From assembly GCF_014656415.1 (NCBI RefSeq), contig NZ_BNCJ01000017.1, forward strand, positions 1 through 64,000: a stretch of 64,000 nt of DNA, read 5' to 3'. Source of the stretch: Seohaeicola zhoushanensis. Lineage in GTDB: Bacteria > Pseudomonadota > Alphaproteobacteria > Rhodobacterales > Rhodobacteraceae. Below are positions 34,570 through 42,312 of the stretch, piece by piece. Position 1 is the stretch's first letter, and each line of letters opens with the position of its first letter. The translations under genes were made by a program, and so were the position numbers. The notes under the pieces were generated by a model. The model did not search any database. It had not been told where the DNA came from and saw nothing but the letters and a program-made list of their open reading frames with translations.

Positions 34570-34609
34570 GGGGGAGTCGCGCCGCAGGCGCGGCGGGGGC
34601 AGCGCCCCC
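34570..34609. repeat. Dispersed double-hairpin repeat, copy B
   Basis: Identical over 40 bases to the copy at 19-58. Here it follows the msrA terminator directly. The preceding bases (AAAAGTATCTCC) resemble those next to the palindromes at 22975-23206, so the unit may be longer than the identical core. Confidence 0.75.
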
Positions 34610-34629
34610 GAAACGCCGCGTTGCGGGCC

Positions 34630-34658
34630 TTGGCAAGCACGGCTGTGGCGCGTATACG
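34630..34658 (+). promoter_or_regulatory. Candidate sigma-70 promoter of suhB
   Basis: TTGGCA (34630-34635) and TATACG (34653-34658) separated by 17 bases, 32 bases before the suhB ATG. The match to TTGACA/TATAAT is fair and the spacing is ideal. Confidence 0.45.
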
Positions 34659-34689
34659 CGCGCACTGATCCGCAGCGAAGGGACGCGAC

Positions 34690-35475
34690 ATGGTCGGCAG
34701 TGCAAACCTCAACATCATGATCAAGGCCGCGCGCAAGGCGGGCCGTTCCCTGGTCAAGGATTTCCGCGAGGTCGAGAACCTGCAGGTCTCGATGAAGGGG
34801 CCGGGCGACTTCGTCAGCCGCGCGGACCACGCCGCCGAGAAGATCATCCGCGACGAGCTGACCGCCGCGCGCCCCTCCTATGGCTGGCTCGGCGAGGAAA
34901 CCGGCACCGGCGAGGGCGAGGATCCGACCCGCCGCTGGATCGTCGACCCGCTCGACGGCACCACCAACTTCCTGCACGGCCTGCCGCACTGGGCGGTCTC
35001 CATCGCGCTCGAGCACAAGGGCCAGGTGGTGGCCGGCGTGGTTTATGACGCCGCCAAGGACGAGATGTTCTTCGCCGAGAAGGGCGAGGGCGCCTGGATG
35101 AACGACACCCGCCTGCGCGTCTCGGGGCGCAACCGGATGATCGAGTGCATCTTCGCAACCGGCGTGCCCTTCGGCGGCCGCCCCGACCTGCCCGAGACGC
35201 TCAAGGACCTGGCGCGCCTGATGCCGACCTGCGCGGGCGTGCGGCGCTGGGGCTCGGCGGCGCTCGATCTCGCCTATGTGGCGGCCGGGCGCTATGACGG
35301 CTACTGGGAACGCGGGCTGAACGCCTGGGACATCGCCGCAGGCATCGTCATCCTGCGCGAGGCCGGTGGCTTCGCCGAGCCGATCACGGTGGGCCGCGAC
35401 CTGCTGGAAGACGGCGACATCGTTGCCGGCAACGGCGCGATCTTTGGCAATTTCGCCAAGATCATCCGCGGCTGA
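34690..35475 (+). CDS. suhB: Inositol monophosphatase family protein (SuhB-like)
   Basis: A 261-residue Mg-dependent phosphatase with the metal-binding motif WIVDPLDGTTNFLHGLPHW and the second signature LNAWDIAAGIVILREAGG. The TTNFLHG variant indicates SuhB/IMPase rather than CysQ, its distant relative at 1611-2411. SuhB in bacteria dephosphorylates inositol 1-phosphate and also takes part in rRNA antitermination. It starts at ATG 34690, nine bases after an AGCGAAGGGA purine run. Confidence 0.9.
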   Translation: MVGSANLNIMIKAARKAGRSLVKDFREVENLQVSMKGPGDFVSRADHAAEKIIRDELTAARPSYGWLGEETGTGEGEDPTRRWIVDPLDGTTNFLHGLPHWAVSIALEHKGQVVAGVVYDAAKDEMFFAEKGEGAWMNDTRLRVSGRNRMIECIFATGVPFGGRPDLPETLKDLARLMPTCAGVRRWGSAALDLAYVAAGRYDGYWERGLNAWDIAAGIVILREAGGFAEPITVGRDLLEDGDIVAGNGAIFGNFAKIIRG

Positions 35476-35537
35476 CGCCGCCGGCGATCACGCAGATTTT
35501 GGCTGACAGGCGGCGGCGTCCGGGTAATCTCGGGCGC

Positions 35538-36371
35538 ATGTTCCGCCTGTTTCTCCTCGCCCTCCTGTCCTGCCTGCCCGCCGCGCTCTCGGCGCAGGCT
35601 CAGGTGCAGACCCGCCAGCCGAGCCATTGCATCGCCATCGCCGATGCCGCGCCGGGCCTCGAATACATCCAGAAAGCCTCCTGGAGCGATGCCGTGCCCG
35701 CCGACACGGTGCGCATCAGCTACATCGCCCACGCCAGCTTCCTGATCCAGACCCACGGCGGGCTGAACGCGGTCACCGACTACACCGGCTTCATCGGCAC
35801 CGTGCCGCTGATCCCCGACGTGGTGACGATGAACCACGCCCACGAGACCCACTGGACCACCGCCCCCGACCCGGCAATTCCCCATGTGCTCGAAGGCTGG
35901 GGCGATTTCGGTCTCGGGGTGCAGCACCATCTCGACCTCGGCGAGATGCTGGTGCGCAACGTCTCGACCGATATCCGCTCGCGCTGGGGCGGGGTCGAGA
36001 CCAACGGCAATTCGATCTTCGTCTTCGAGGTTGCGGGCCTCTGCATCGGCCATCTCGGCCACCTGCACCACGTCCCGACCGACGACCAGTTCGCGGCGTT
36101 GGGGCGACTCGACGTGGTGATGGCCCCGGTCGATGGCGGCAACACCCTGCCGCTGGCCGACATGATCGCGGTGCTCAAGCGGCTGAAGTCGTCGCTGGTG
36201 ATTCCGATGCACTGGTTCTCGGGCATGGCGCTGGACGAATTCCTCGCCGGCATCTCGCCCGATTTCGAGGTGGTGCGCACCGAGGAGTCCTCGATCGAGG
36301 TCTCGCTGCGCACGCTGCCGACGCGGCCCACGGTGCTGACGCTGATGCCGCGCTACCTGATCGAGCCCTAA
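35538..36371 (+). CDS. Exported MBL-fold (UlaG-like) protein with altered metal motif
   Basis: A 277-residue protein with a signal peptide (MFRLFLLALLSCLPAALSAQ). It resembles metallo-beta-lactamase-fold hydrolases: ISYIAHASFLIQTHGG, MNHAHETHW, GHLGHLHHVPTDDQ, VVMAPVDGG and IPMHWFSG. The usual HxHxDH motif reads HAHETH here, so the Asp metal ligand is replaced by Thr. One metal site may be lost. The ATG at 35538 starts the signal peptide. Substrate unknown. Confidence 0.82.
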   Translation: MFRLFLLALLSCLPAALSAQAQVQTRQPSHCIAIADAAPGLEYIQKASWSDAVPADTVRISYIAHASFLIQTHGGLNAVTDYTGFIGTVPLIPDVVTMNHAHETHWTTAPDPAIPHVLEGWGDFGLGVQHHLDLGEMLVRNVSTDIRSRWGGVETNGNSIFVFEVAGLCIGHLGHLHHVPTDDQFAALGRLDVVMAPVDGGNTLPLADMIAVLKRLKSSLVIPMHWFSGMALDEFLAGISPDFEVVRTEESSIEVSLRTLPTRPTVLTLMPRYLIEP

Positions 36372-36414
36372 GCCGCGCCTTGCACGATGGGCCGCGAATG
36401 GGCATGGATTGCGC

Positions 36415-37827
36415 ATGAGCCTCAATCCCGCCGACACCCGTTTCGCCGACCACCTTCGCAGCCTGCTCCCCGCGGATCGCATCCGCGCGGTCGAGCCGCG
36501 CTATCTCGAGGATCCCCGCGACATCGCCCATGGCCGGGCCGGGGTGGTCGCGGTGCCGAAGACCACCGAGGAGGTCGCCGTGCTGATCCGCGCGGCGGGC
36601 GAGGCGCGGGTCGGGGTGATTCCCTACGGCGGCGGTACCGGGCTGGTGGGTGGGCAGGTGATGCCCGACGGCCCCGCGCCGATGGTGCTCTCGCTCGAAC
36701 GGATGGCGGCGATCCGGGCAGTCTACCCGGAGGAAAACGTGCTGATCGCCGAGGCTGGGGCCATCCTCGCCGACGTGCAGGCCGCCGCGCGCGAGGCGAA
36801 CCGGCTGTTCCCGCTCTCGCTCGCCGCCGAGGGTTCGTGCCGGATCGGCGGCAACCTGGGCACCAATGCCGGCGGGGTGAACGTGCTGCGCTATGGCAAT
36901 ACCCGCGACCTCTGCCTCGGGCTCGAGGCGGTGCTGCCGGACGGCAGCATCTGGCATGGGCTGACCAGGCTCCGGAAGGACAACACCGGCTATGACCTCA
37001 AGAACCTGCTGATCGGCGCCGAGGGCACGCTGGGCGTCATCACCGCCGCGACGCTCAAGCTCTCGCCGGTGCCGGCTGGGCGCGGCACGGCGCTGATCGC
37101 CGTGGCCTCGCCGCGCGCCGCGCTCGACATGCTCGCGCTGGCGCGCGACCATCTGGGCGAGGGGGTCAGCGCCTTCGAGCTGATCCACCGCCAGGGCCTC
37201 GACTTCCAGGCCGAGGTGCTGCCGCAGATCCGCCAGCCCTGGTCCGAGCCGCCGGAATGGTGCGTGCTGATCGACGTCGGCCTGGCCCGCGGGCTGGACC
37301 CGCAGCAGGCGCTGGCCGATCTCTTCGAGGCGGCGATGGAGCGCGACCTGGCTTATGACGGGCTGATCGCACAGAACGAGGCGCAGGCGCAGGACTTCTG
37401 GACCGTGCGCGAACACCTGCCCGAGGCGAACCGCAAGATCGGCGCGGTGTCGAGCCACGACATCTCGCTGCCGCTGGGTGCACTGCCCGAGTTCCTGGCC
37501 ACCGCCCCGGCCGAGATCGCCCGCCACGGCGATTTCCGCATCAACTGCTTCGGCCACCTCGGCGACGGCAACCTGCATTACAACATCTTCCCGCAGAAGG
37601 GCCGCACCCGCGCCGAATACGCCAACGTCAAGGAAGCCGCCCGGCAGGCGATCTACGACATGGTGGTCGGCTTCGGCGGCTCGTTCAGCGCCGAGCACGG
37701 CGTGGGCCGCGCCAAGGTCGGCGAGCTGGAACGCTACGGCGATCCGGCCCGGCTGGCGGCGATGCGCGCGATCAAGGCGGCGCTCGATCCGCTGGGCATC
37801 ATGAACCCCGGCGCGGTGCTGCGATAA
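36415..37827 (+). CDS. FAD-linked D-2-hydroxyacid dehydrogenase (GlcD/Dld type)
   Basis: A 470-residue flavoprotein. The N-terminal PCMH FAD-binding domain (about 40-220) includes VIPYGGGTGLVGGQ, AEGSCRIGGNLGTNAGG and LIGAEGTLGVIT; the C-terminal FAD-oxidase domain has CFGHLGDGNLHYNIF and SAEHGVGRAKVGEL. This order fits D-lactate, D-2-hydroxyglutarate or glycolate oxidase subunits. The ATG at 36415 was chosen over a TTG two codons earlier. No partner GlcE/GlcF genes are adjacent, so it is probably a stand-alone enzyme. Confidence 0.9.
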   Translation: MSLNPADTRFADHLRSLLPADRIRAVEPRYLEDPRDIAHGRAGVVAVPKTTEEVAVLIRAAGEARVGVIPYGGGTGLVGGQVMPDGPAPMVLSLERMAAIRAVYPEENVLIAEAGAILADVQAAAREANRLFPLSLAAEGSCRIGGNLGTNAGGVNVLRYGNTRDLCLGLEAVLPDGSIWHGLTRLRKDNTGYDLKNLLIGAEGTLGVITAATLKLSPVPAGRGTALIAVASPRAALDMLALARDHLGEGVSAFELIHRQGLDFQAEVLPQIRQPWSEPPEWCVLIDVGLARGLDPQQALADLFEAAMERDLAYDGLIAQNEAQAQDFWTVREHLPEANRKIGAVSSHDISLPLGALPEFLATAPAEIARHGDFRINCFGHLGDGNLHYNIFPQKGRTRAEYANVKEAARQAIYDMVVGFGGSFSAEHGVGRAKVGELERYGDPARLAAMRAIKAALDPLGIMNPGAVLR

Positions 37828-37831
37828 AAAC

Positions 37832-37854
37832 ATTCGCACAAATGCGAATTTGTG
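37832..37854 (+). promoter_or_regulatory. Overlapping inverted repeats, probable operator of the DsrE-family gene
   Basis: Two perfect 7-base inverted repeats overlap: ATTCGCA-CAAA-TGCGAAT (37832-37849) and CACAAAT-GCGA-ATTTGTG (37837-37854). They stand 59 bases before the DsrE-family start, just after the preceding stop codon. The ATTCG...CGAAT form resembles operators of ArsR-family sulfur sensors such as SqrR/BigR, whose reported core is ATTC-N8-GAAT; here the spacing between ATTC and GAAT is ten. Confidence 0.6.
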
Positions 37855-37912
37855 TATCAATTGCCTGACTGGCGGGCCTGTCGTCCCGCCGGCATCAGGG
37901 AGGAAATCACAA

Positions 37913-38347
37913 ATGAAGCAATTTCTGGCCGCCGCGGCCATCGGCCTCGCGCTTGCCACCTCGGCCCTGGCCGAGGGCGCGATGCACAAGATTGCCGTTC
38001 ACGTCGACGAGAACGACCCCGCGGTGATGAACATGGCGCTGAACAACGTCCAGAACGTGATCGCCTATTACAAGGAGAAGGGCGACACCGTCGAGATCGA
38101 GGTGGTCACCTACGGGCCCGGCCTGAACATGCTGGTGGCCGACAAGAGCCCGGTCAAGGACCGCATCAGCGCGATGAGCCTGGAACATGACAACGTCGTC
38201 TTCGCCGCCTGCGGCAACACGCTGGCCGCGATGAAGAAGAAGGCCGGCGGCGACGTGCCGCTGATGTCCGAGGCGCAAGTGGTGCCCTCGGGCGTGGTGC
38301 GTCTGGTCGAACTGCAGGAAGCCGGCTACGCCTACGTGCGTCCCTGA
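37913..38347 (+). CDS. Exported DsrE-family protein
   Basis: A 144-residue protein with a signal peptide (MKQFLAAAAIGLALATSALA) and a DsrE/DsrF-like domain: KIAVHVDENDPAVMNMALNN, VEIEVVTYGPGLNMLV, and VVFAACGNTLAAMKKK, in which the single Cys occupies the place of the reactive DsrE cysteine. GGAGGAA lies nine bases before the ATG. The palindrome upstream suggests control by a sulfide/persulfide-sensing repressor. It probably binds or transfers sulfur in the periplasm. Confidence 0.87.
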   Translation: MKQFLAAAAIGLALATSALAEGAMHKIAVHVDENDPAVMNMALNNVQNVIAYYKEKGDTVEIEVVTYGPGLNMLVADKSPVKDRISAMSLEHDNVVFAACGNTLAAMKKKAGGDVPLMSEAQVVPSGVVRLVELQEAGYAYVRP

Positions 38348-38368
38348 ACGGGGCGCGGGCGGCGTGGC

Positions 38369-39469
38369 CTATTGCTGCTGCGCCGCCAGGTAGCCGATAC
38401 CGGCGGCAACGATCAGCCCGAGAATGACGGCAATGGCGATCTTGATCGCCGAATAGGGCCGCTCGCCCTGCACCCGCCCCGACTGGCCGTTGACGACAAA
38501 GCGGTAGGTCTTGTCGCGGTATTTGTAGGCCGCCAGCCAGACCGGCAGCAGGATGTGCTTGAAGGTCACGTCGCGCACGTCGGTGTCGATGTTGTGGATG
38601 CGCTGCTGGTCGCCGCCGATGTCGAAGCGCACGTCGCGCTCGATCACCCGCGCCATCTGGGCCCGGGCGTCCTGGTGGCCTTCCTCAAGCGTCACGGTAT
38701 AGGCCTCGGCCCGGAACCCGGCGAGGAACTGCGGCTGGTAGGGGACAAGGGCCGAGAGGTCCCATGGCTCCAGCGCCTCGGTATACTTGCGCGGCAGGCT
38801 CTTCGAGGCCAGCACCAGCACGTCGTCGAAGAACCGCGCCACCCGGCCGCGCACCGGGGTCCAGCGGATCTTGGCAACTTGCTGCTGCACCCGCTTGCCG
38901 TCACGCACCACGGTGACCGTCTCGTAGTAGATCGTCCCGCGCTCGCCCGAATAGGCTGACTTGGTGTCGGCGTCGAAGGTCCAGTAGGGCACGTAGATGC
39001 CGGTCATCCTGCGGCCCTTGCGGGCGTATTCCTGCAGTCCGTTCGGCGCGAACCAGAGGCGGCCCAGCCAGTCGGTCATCGCCTTGTGCGCGCTGCGTTC
39101 GTCCACCGCGAAGGGCATCACGCCCTTGGGTTTGAGATGCCGGCTCTCGCCGGTATCGGTCACCACCGGGGTGGCGCAGAAGGGGCATTCGGCGGCATGT
39201 ACGGCGGGGTCGAACTCGAACTGCGCGCCGCAGTTGGGGCAGGAGACGACCCGCGTCACCTCGGTCTCGGCCTCGGGCAGGCGGCGCGCCATGGCCGCCT
39301 CGAAGTCGAGCTCCTTGAGCGCCGGGGGGCGGGCCGTGCCGCCCATCGGCTCGACATTGCCGCAATGGTCGCATTTCAGCACGCCCTCGGCCGGTTCGAA
39401 CCGCATGTCCGCGCCGCATTGGTCGCAGGGAAACCGGTGTTCCTCGGTCGGAGTGCTTCTGTCGTCCAT
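38369..39469 (-). CDS. YdjG-like zinc-ribbon membrane protein
   Basis: A 366-residue protein. The N-terminal 110 residues contain four CxxC pairs arranged as two zinc ribbons (CDQCG and CDHCG; CPNCG and CPFC). A middle domain (YVPYWTFDADTKSAYSGERG, FKHILLPVWLAAYKYRD) and one C-terminal transmembrane helix (about 343-362) follow. Proteins of this form are often mislabelled as PriA-like helicase fragments. They resemble Bacillus YdjG, which works with the SPFH protein YdjI and PspA. A YdjI-like gene lies upstream on the same strand, with cytochrome b561 between. No PspA is in the window. Confidence 0.82.
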   Translation of the reverse strand: MDDRSTPTEEHRFPCDQCGADMRFEPAEGVLKCDHCGNVEPMGGTARPPALKELDFEAAMARRLPEAETEVTRVVSCPNCGAQFEFDPAVHAAECPFCATPVVTDTGESRHLKPKGVMPFAVDERSAHKAMTDWLGRLWFAPNGLQEYARKGRRMTGIYVPYWTFDADTKSAYSGERGTIYYETVTVVRDGKRVQQQVAKIRWTPVRGRVARFFDDVLVLASKSLPRKYTEALEPWDLSALVPYQPQFLAGFRAEAYTVTLEEGHQDARAQMARVIERDVRFDIGGDQQRIHNIDTDVRDVTFKHILLPVWLAAYKYRDKTYRFVVNGQSGRVQGERPYSAIKIAIAVILGLIVAAGIGYLAAQQQ

Positions 39470-39532
39470 CGCCTGCCTGCGTCTTGCCTGTTCTCCCAAG
39501 GATAGAGGCTGGCGCGGCGGCGGCAACCCGGA

Positions 39533-40018
39533 TCAGGCGCGCGGGCGGGTCATCCGCGTCAGCGTGCCGTCGCGCCGCACCAGCTGGTGCCAGATCGCCA
39601 CCGCGGCATGGCCCAGGGCGACGATCAGCAGCGCGTTTGCCGCCACGGCATGCACGTCGCCGGCCTCGCCCACGCCGGCATACCAGGTCAGCGCGCCCAG
39701 GCCCGGCACCGCGATCATCAGCGCATAGAGCAGCCGGTGCCCCCAGAGCGCCGCCGCCTCGAGCAGGGGCGAGCTTTGCATGGGGATCGGAGCGCCCTGC
39801 AGCGCGCGCACCAGGATACGCAGCAGGATCAGCGCGAAGACCGCGCTGCCGATCCAGACGTGCACGGTATTGCCGGTAAACCCCGTCTCGCCGGCCTCGA
39901 GCCGCTGGCGCAGCGCGCGGCCCATGCCGTCGCTGATGAACCAGGCGGCGGTGATCAGTATGGCGATCAGCCAATGCAGCGAGATCTGCAGGCGGGAATA
40001 GGCAACTGCGGTGCTCAT
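39533..40018 (-). CDS. Cytochrome b561 family protein
   Basis: A 161-residue inner-membrane protein with four helices and histidines at the heme positions: LQISLHWLIAIL in helix 1, NTVHVWIGSAVF in helix 2, and GDVHAVAANALL with LGHAAVAIWHQLV in the last two. It is expected to carry two b hemes and pass electrons from quinol. Its place inside the SPFH/zinc-ribbon cluster could mean a quinone-linked redox role in the membrane-stress response, but may also be chance. Confidence 0.9.
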   Translation of the reverse strand: MSTAVAYSRLQISLHWLIAILITAAWFISDGMGRALRQRLEAGETGFTGNTVHVWIGSAVFALILLRILVRALQGAPIPMQSSPLLEAAALWGHRLLYALMIAVPGLGALTWYAGVGEAGDVHAVAANALLIVALGHAAVAIWHQLVRRDGTLTRMTRPRA

Positions 40019-40082
40019 CGGGTCATCCTTTGCGAAACCGGGACATGTCCTTGCTACGTAGGAGCCGATTCTTTCCGTCGCC

Positions 40083-41234
40083 TTACGGGGCCGGCGGCGG
40101 CGGAGGCGGCGGCATGATGGTGAAGAGCTGTGCCAGTTCGGTCACGTCTCCGGCGCGCTTCCAGCCGTCCTGCCCGGCGGTCCAGACCATGCTCTCGCGC
40201 GTCAGCTTGCCATCCGTGACCATGCGCCCCAGCGAGGCCTTGGAGAAGGGGCCGCTGGTCTGGCCGTTCTCGGCGATGTGCCAGACATGCTCGACCGGCG
40301 GCGGGGGCGGGGCCGGGGGCGCCGAATGGGCCGGGGCCTGCCCCCAGGGACCGGGCTGCGCCGCGGGGGCCGCGCCCCAGGGGCCCTGCTGCGCCATCTG
40401 CGCGCCCATCGCCATGCCCATCCCGGCACCGAGACCCGCGGCCATGCCGCCACCGCTCGGATTGGCCGCAGCCGCCGTCAGCGCCTCGGCCGCCGAGAAC
40501 TGGGTATACTTGCCGAGGTCGCCCACCAGCCCCATCGAGGTCCGCTTGTCCAGCGCCGCCTCGACGGCGGGAGGCAGCGAGATGTTCTCGATGTAGAGCT
40601 CGGGGATGGTCATGCCATAGCCCGCGATCGTCTCGGAAATCGCCTTGGCGATGATCTTGCCCAGATCGGCGGTATTGGCCGCCATGTCGAGCACCGGGAT
40701 GCCCGACCCGGCCACCACGCGGCTGAACTCCTGCACGATGATGTTGCGGATCTGGAAGCTGATCTCGTCCGAGGTGAATTCGCCATCGGTGCCGACGATC
40801 TCGGTCATGAAACGGCCGGGATCGGTCACCCGCATCGAATAGGTCCCGAAGGCGCGCAGCCGCACCGGCCCGAATTCCGGGTCGCGCGCGATGATCGGGT
40901 TCTTGGTGCCCCATTTGAGGTCGTTGAACCGGGTGGTGTTGACGAAATAGATCTCCGACTTGAACGGCGACTTGAAGCCGTGGTCCCAGTGCTGGAGCGT
41001 CGTCATGATCGGCATGTTGTTGGTCTCGAGCATGTAGAGACCCGGCGTGAACACGTCGGCCAGCTGGCCCTCGTGGATGAACACCGCCGCCTGCCCCTCG
41101 CGCACCGTCAGCTTGGCGCCATACTTGATCTCGTGCCCATGCCGCTCGAACCGCCAGACCATGGTGTCGCGGGTATCGTCCACCCAGTGGATGACGTCGA
41201 TGAATTCGCCGCTGAGGAAGTCGAAAATGCCCAT
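40083..41234 (-). CDS. SPFH-domain YdjI-like protein with C-terminal GYF_2 domain
   Basis: A 383-residue protein. Residues about 1-235 are an SPFH domain of the virion-core/YdjI group (COG4260): VREGQAAVFIHEGQLADVF, TLQHWDHGFKSPF, IIVQEFSRVVAGSGIPVLDM. A Gly/Ala/Met then Pro/Ala-rich linker (about 250-325) leads to a GYF_2-type domain (HIAENGQTSGPFSKASLGRM, VWTAGQDGWKRAG) and a polyproline tail. No transmembrane helix; it probably scaffolds at the membrane. Thirty bases separate it from the upstream lipoprotein gene. Confidence 0.9.
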   Translation of the reverse strand: MGIFDFLSGEFIDVIHWVDDTRDTMVWRFERHGHEIKYGAKLTVREGQAAVFIHEGQLADVFTPGLYMLETNNMPIMTTLQHWDHGFKSPFKSEIYFVNTTRFNDLKWGTKNPIIARDPEFGPVRLRAFGTYSMRVTDPGRFMTEIVGTDGEFTSDEISFQIRNIIVQEFSRVVAGSGIPVLDMAANTADLGKIIAKAISETIAGYGMTIPELYIENISLPPAVEAALDKRTSMGLVGDLGKYTQFSAAEALTAAAANPSGGGMAAGLGAGMGMAMGAQMAQQGPWGAAPAAQPGPWGQAPAHSAPPAPPPPPVEHVWHIAENGQTSGPFSKASLGRMVTDGKLTRESMVWTAGQDGWKRAGDVTELAQLFTIMPPPPPPPAP

Positions 41235-41264
41235 GAATCAGGTCCTTTTCAGGTCAACACAATA

Positions 41265-42182
41265 TCACGACGACCCGCCCATCAGCTCCTGCGCGATGGT
41301 CTGCGCAATGGGGCGGGCCTGTTCTGCCGTCATACCCGGTTTCAGGCGGGGATCATACAGCATCTTCAGGATCATCTCGTCATGCGCCGTCAGCAGCGCG
41401 AATTCGTCGTCGTCGTTGAAGATCGACGGGCGGGCGCGCGGGCTGTCGTTGGGCACGCCCAGGCCCTGGGCGATCTCCTCGTGGATGCAGCTCTCGCGCA
41501 TCAGGCCGGCGTGTTCGTCGCGGATCAGCGCGATGGCGGCGGAATGGGTGAAGGTGCCTGGGTTCGGCACGCTCAGCACCAGGCAGTAATACTGGCGCGG
41601 CAGGTCCATCAGCAGCGCGGTATCGGCGCGGGTCAGCTGCGGCAGCAGCTCGCGGGCGCGCTGCGCGACAAAGGCCTTGTCGTCCTCGCCAACGATCAGG
41701 ACGTGGAAATTCGCGCCACGCTCGACCGTGCTGACCGGATGTCTCGTCACCCGCGCCAGCCGGCTGGCATAGGCCGAGATCGCGCTGCGGTCCTGCTTGC
41801 GCCGCGCCTCGGATACCGAGGGGCCGAATTCCAGCCCGAGGCGCACCGGCGCGGCCCAGCGGTTCAGCCGCCCGCCCGAGCCGGCACCGCGCTGGTATTC
41901 GTCGCTGAAGACCAGCGTCTCGAAGTCACGGACGAGGTCGTCCGCGGTGAAGGGCGTATCCGGCCCGCCGCCATCGGTGCGCATCAGCCCGCGCGCCACC
42001 TGGTCGCTTTCCAGCCGGCGGTAATAGGCGGCCAGTTCGGCGCTTGCGGCCGAAGGTTCGGGCTCGGTGACATGCGGCTGCACCGGCCGTGTCGGCGGGG
42101 CCGAGCCGGCACGGGGCAGGGGATCGGTGCAGGAGGCCAGGGCCATTCCCGCCAGGAGCAACGCCAGGGCAAAGCGCTTCAT
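41265..42182 (-). CDS. DUF2927-type lipoprotein
   Basis: A 305-residue lipoprotein: signal peptide MKRFALALLLAGMALASC with lipobox LASC, so Cys18 is the likely lipidated residue. After a Pro-rich linker the main domain matches DUF2927-type proteins: NFHVLIVGEDDKAFV, CIHEEIAQGLGVPNDSP and DDEFALLTAHDEMILKMLYD. HEEIAQ resembles a zinc-protease helix but with Gln at the second ligand position. The ATG at 42182 starts the signal peptide. Function unknown; linked to TelA and SPFH genes by position. Confidence 0.85.
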   Translation of the reverse strand: MKRFALALLLAGMALASCTDPLPRAGSAPPTRPVQPHVTEPEPSAASAELAAYYRRLESDQVARGLMRTDGGGPDTPFTADDLVRDFETLVFSDEYQRGAGSGGRLNRWAAPVRLGLEFGPSVSEARRKQDRSAISAYASRLARVTRHPVSTVERGANFHVLIVGEDDKAFVAQRARELLPQLTRADTALLMDLPRQYYCLVLSVPNPGTFTHSAAIALIRDEHAGLMRESCIHEEIAQGLGVPNDSPRARPSIFNDDDEFALLTAHDEMILKMLYDPRLKPGMTAEQARPIAQTIAQELMGGSS

Positions 42183-42312
42183 CGGTCGGCCCGTCCCCCG
42201 GTCCGCGTGCGGTACGTCACCGCAACAGGGCGCGTTGCGGGAAGGGGCTGGCTCCTCCCGCTCTGCCGCGTGGCATGGCACGTCGAAACCGGCACCCCGT
42301 TCTCCTTCAAGC

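Noticed and set aside
38369-39469. PriA-like helicase annotation for the zinc-ribbon protein
   Set aside because: No helicase motifs (Walker A, DEAH) are present; only the CxxC ribbons recall PriA.
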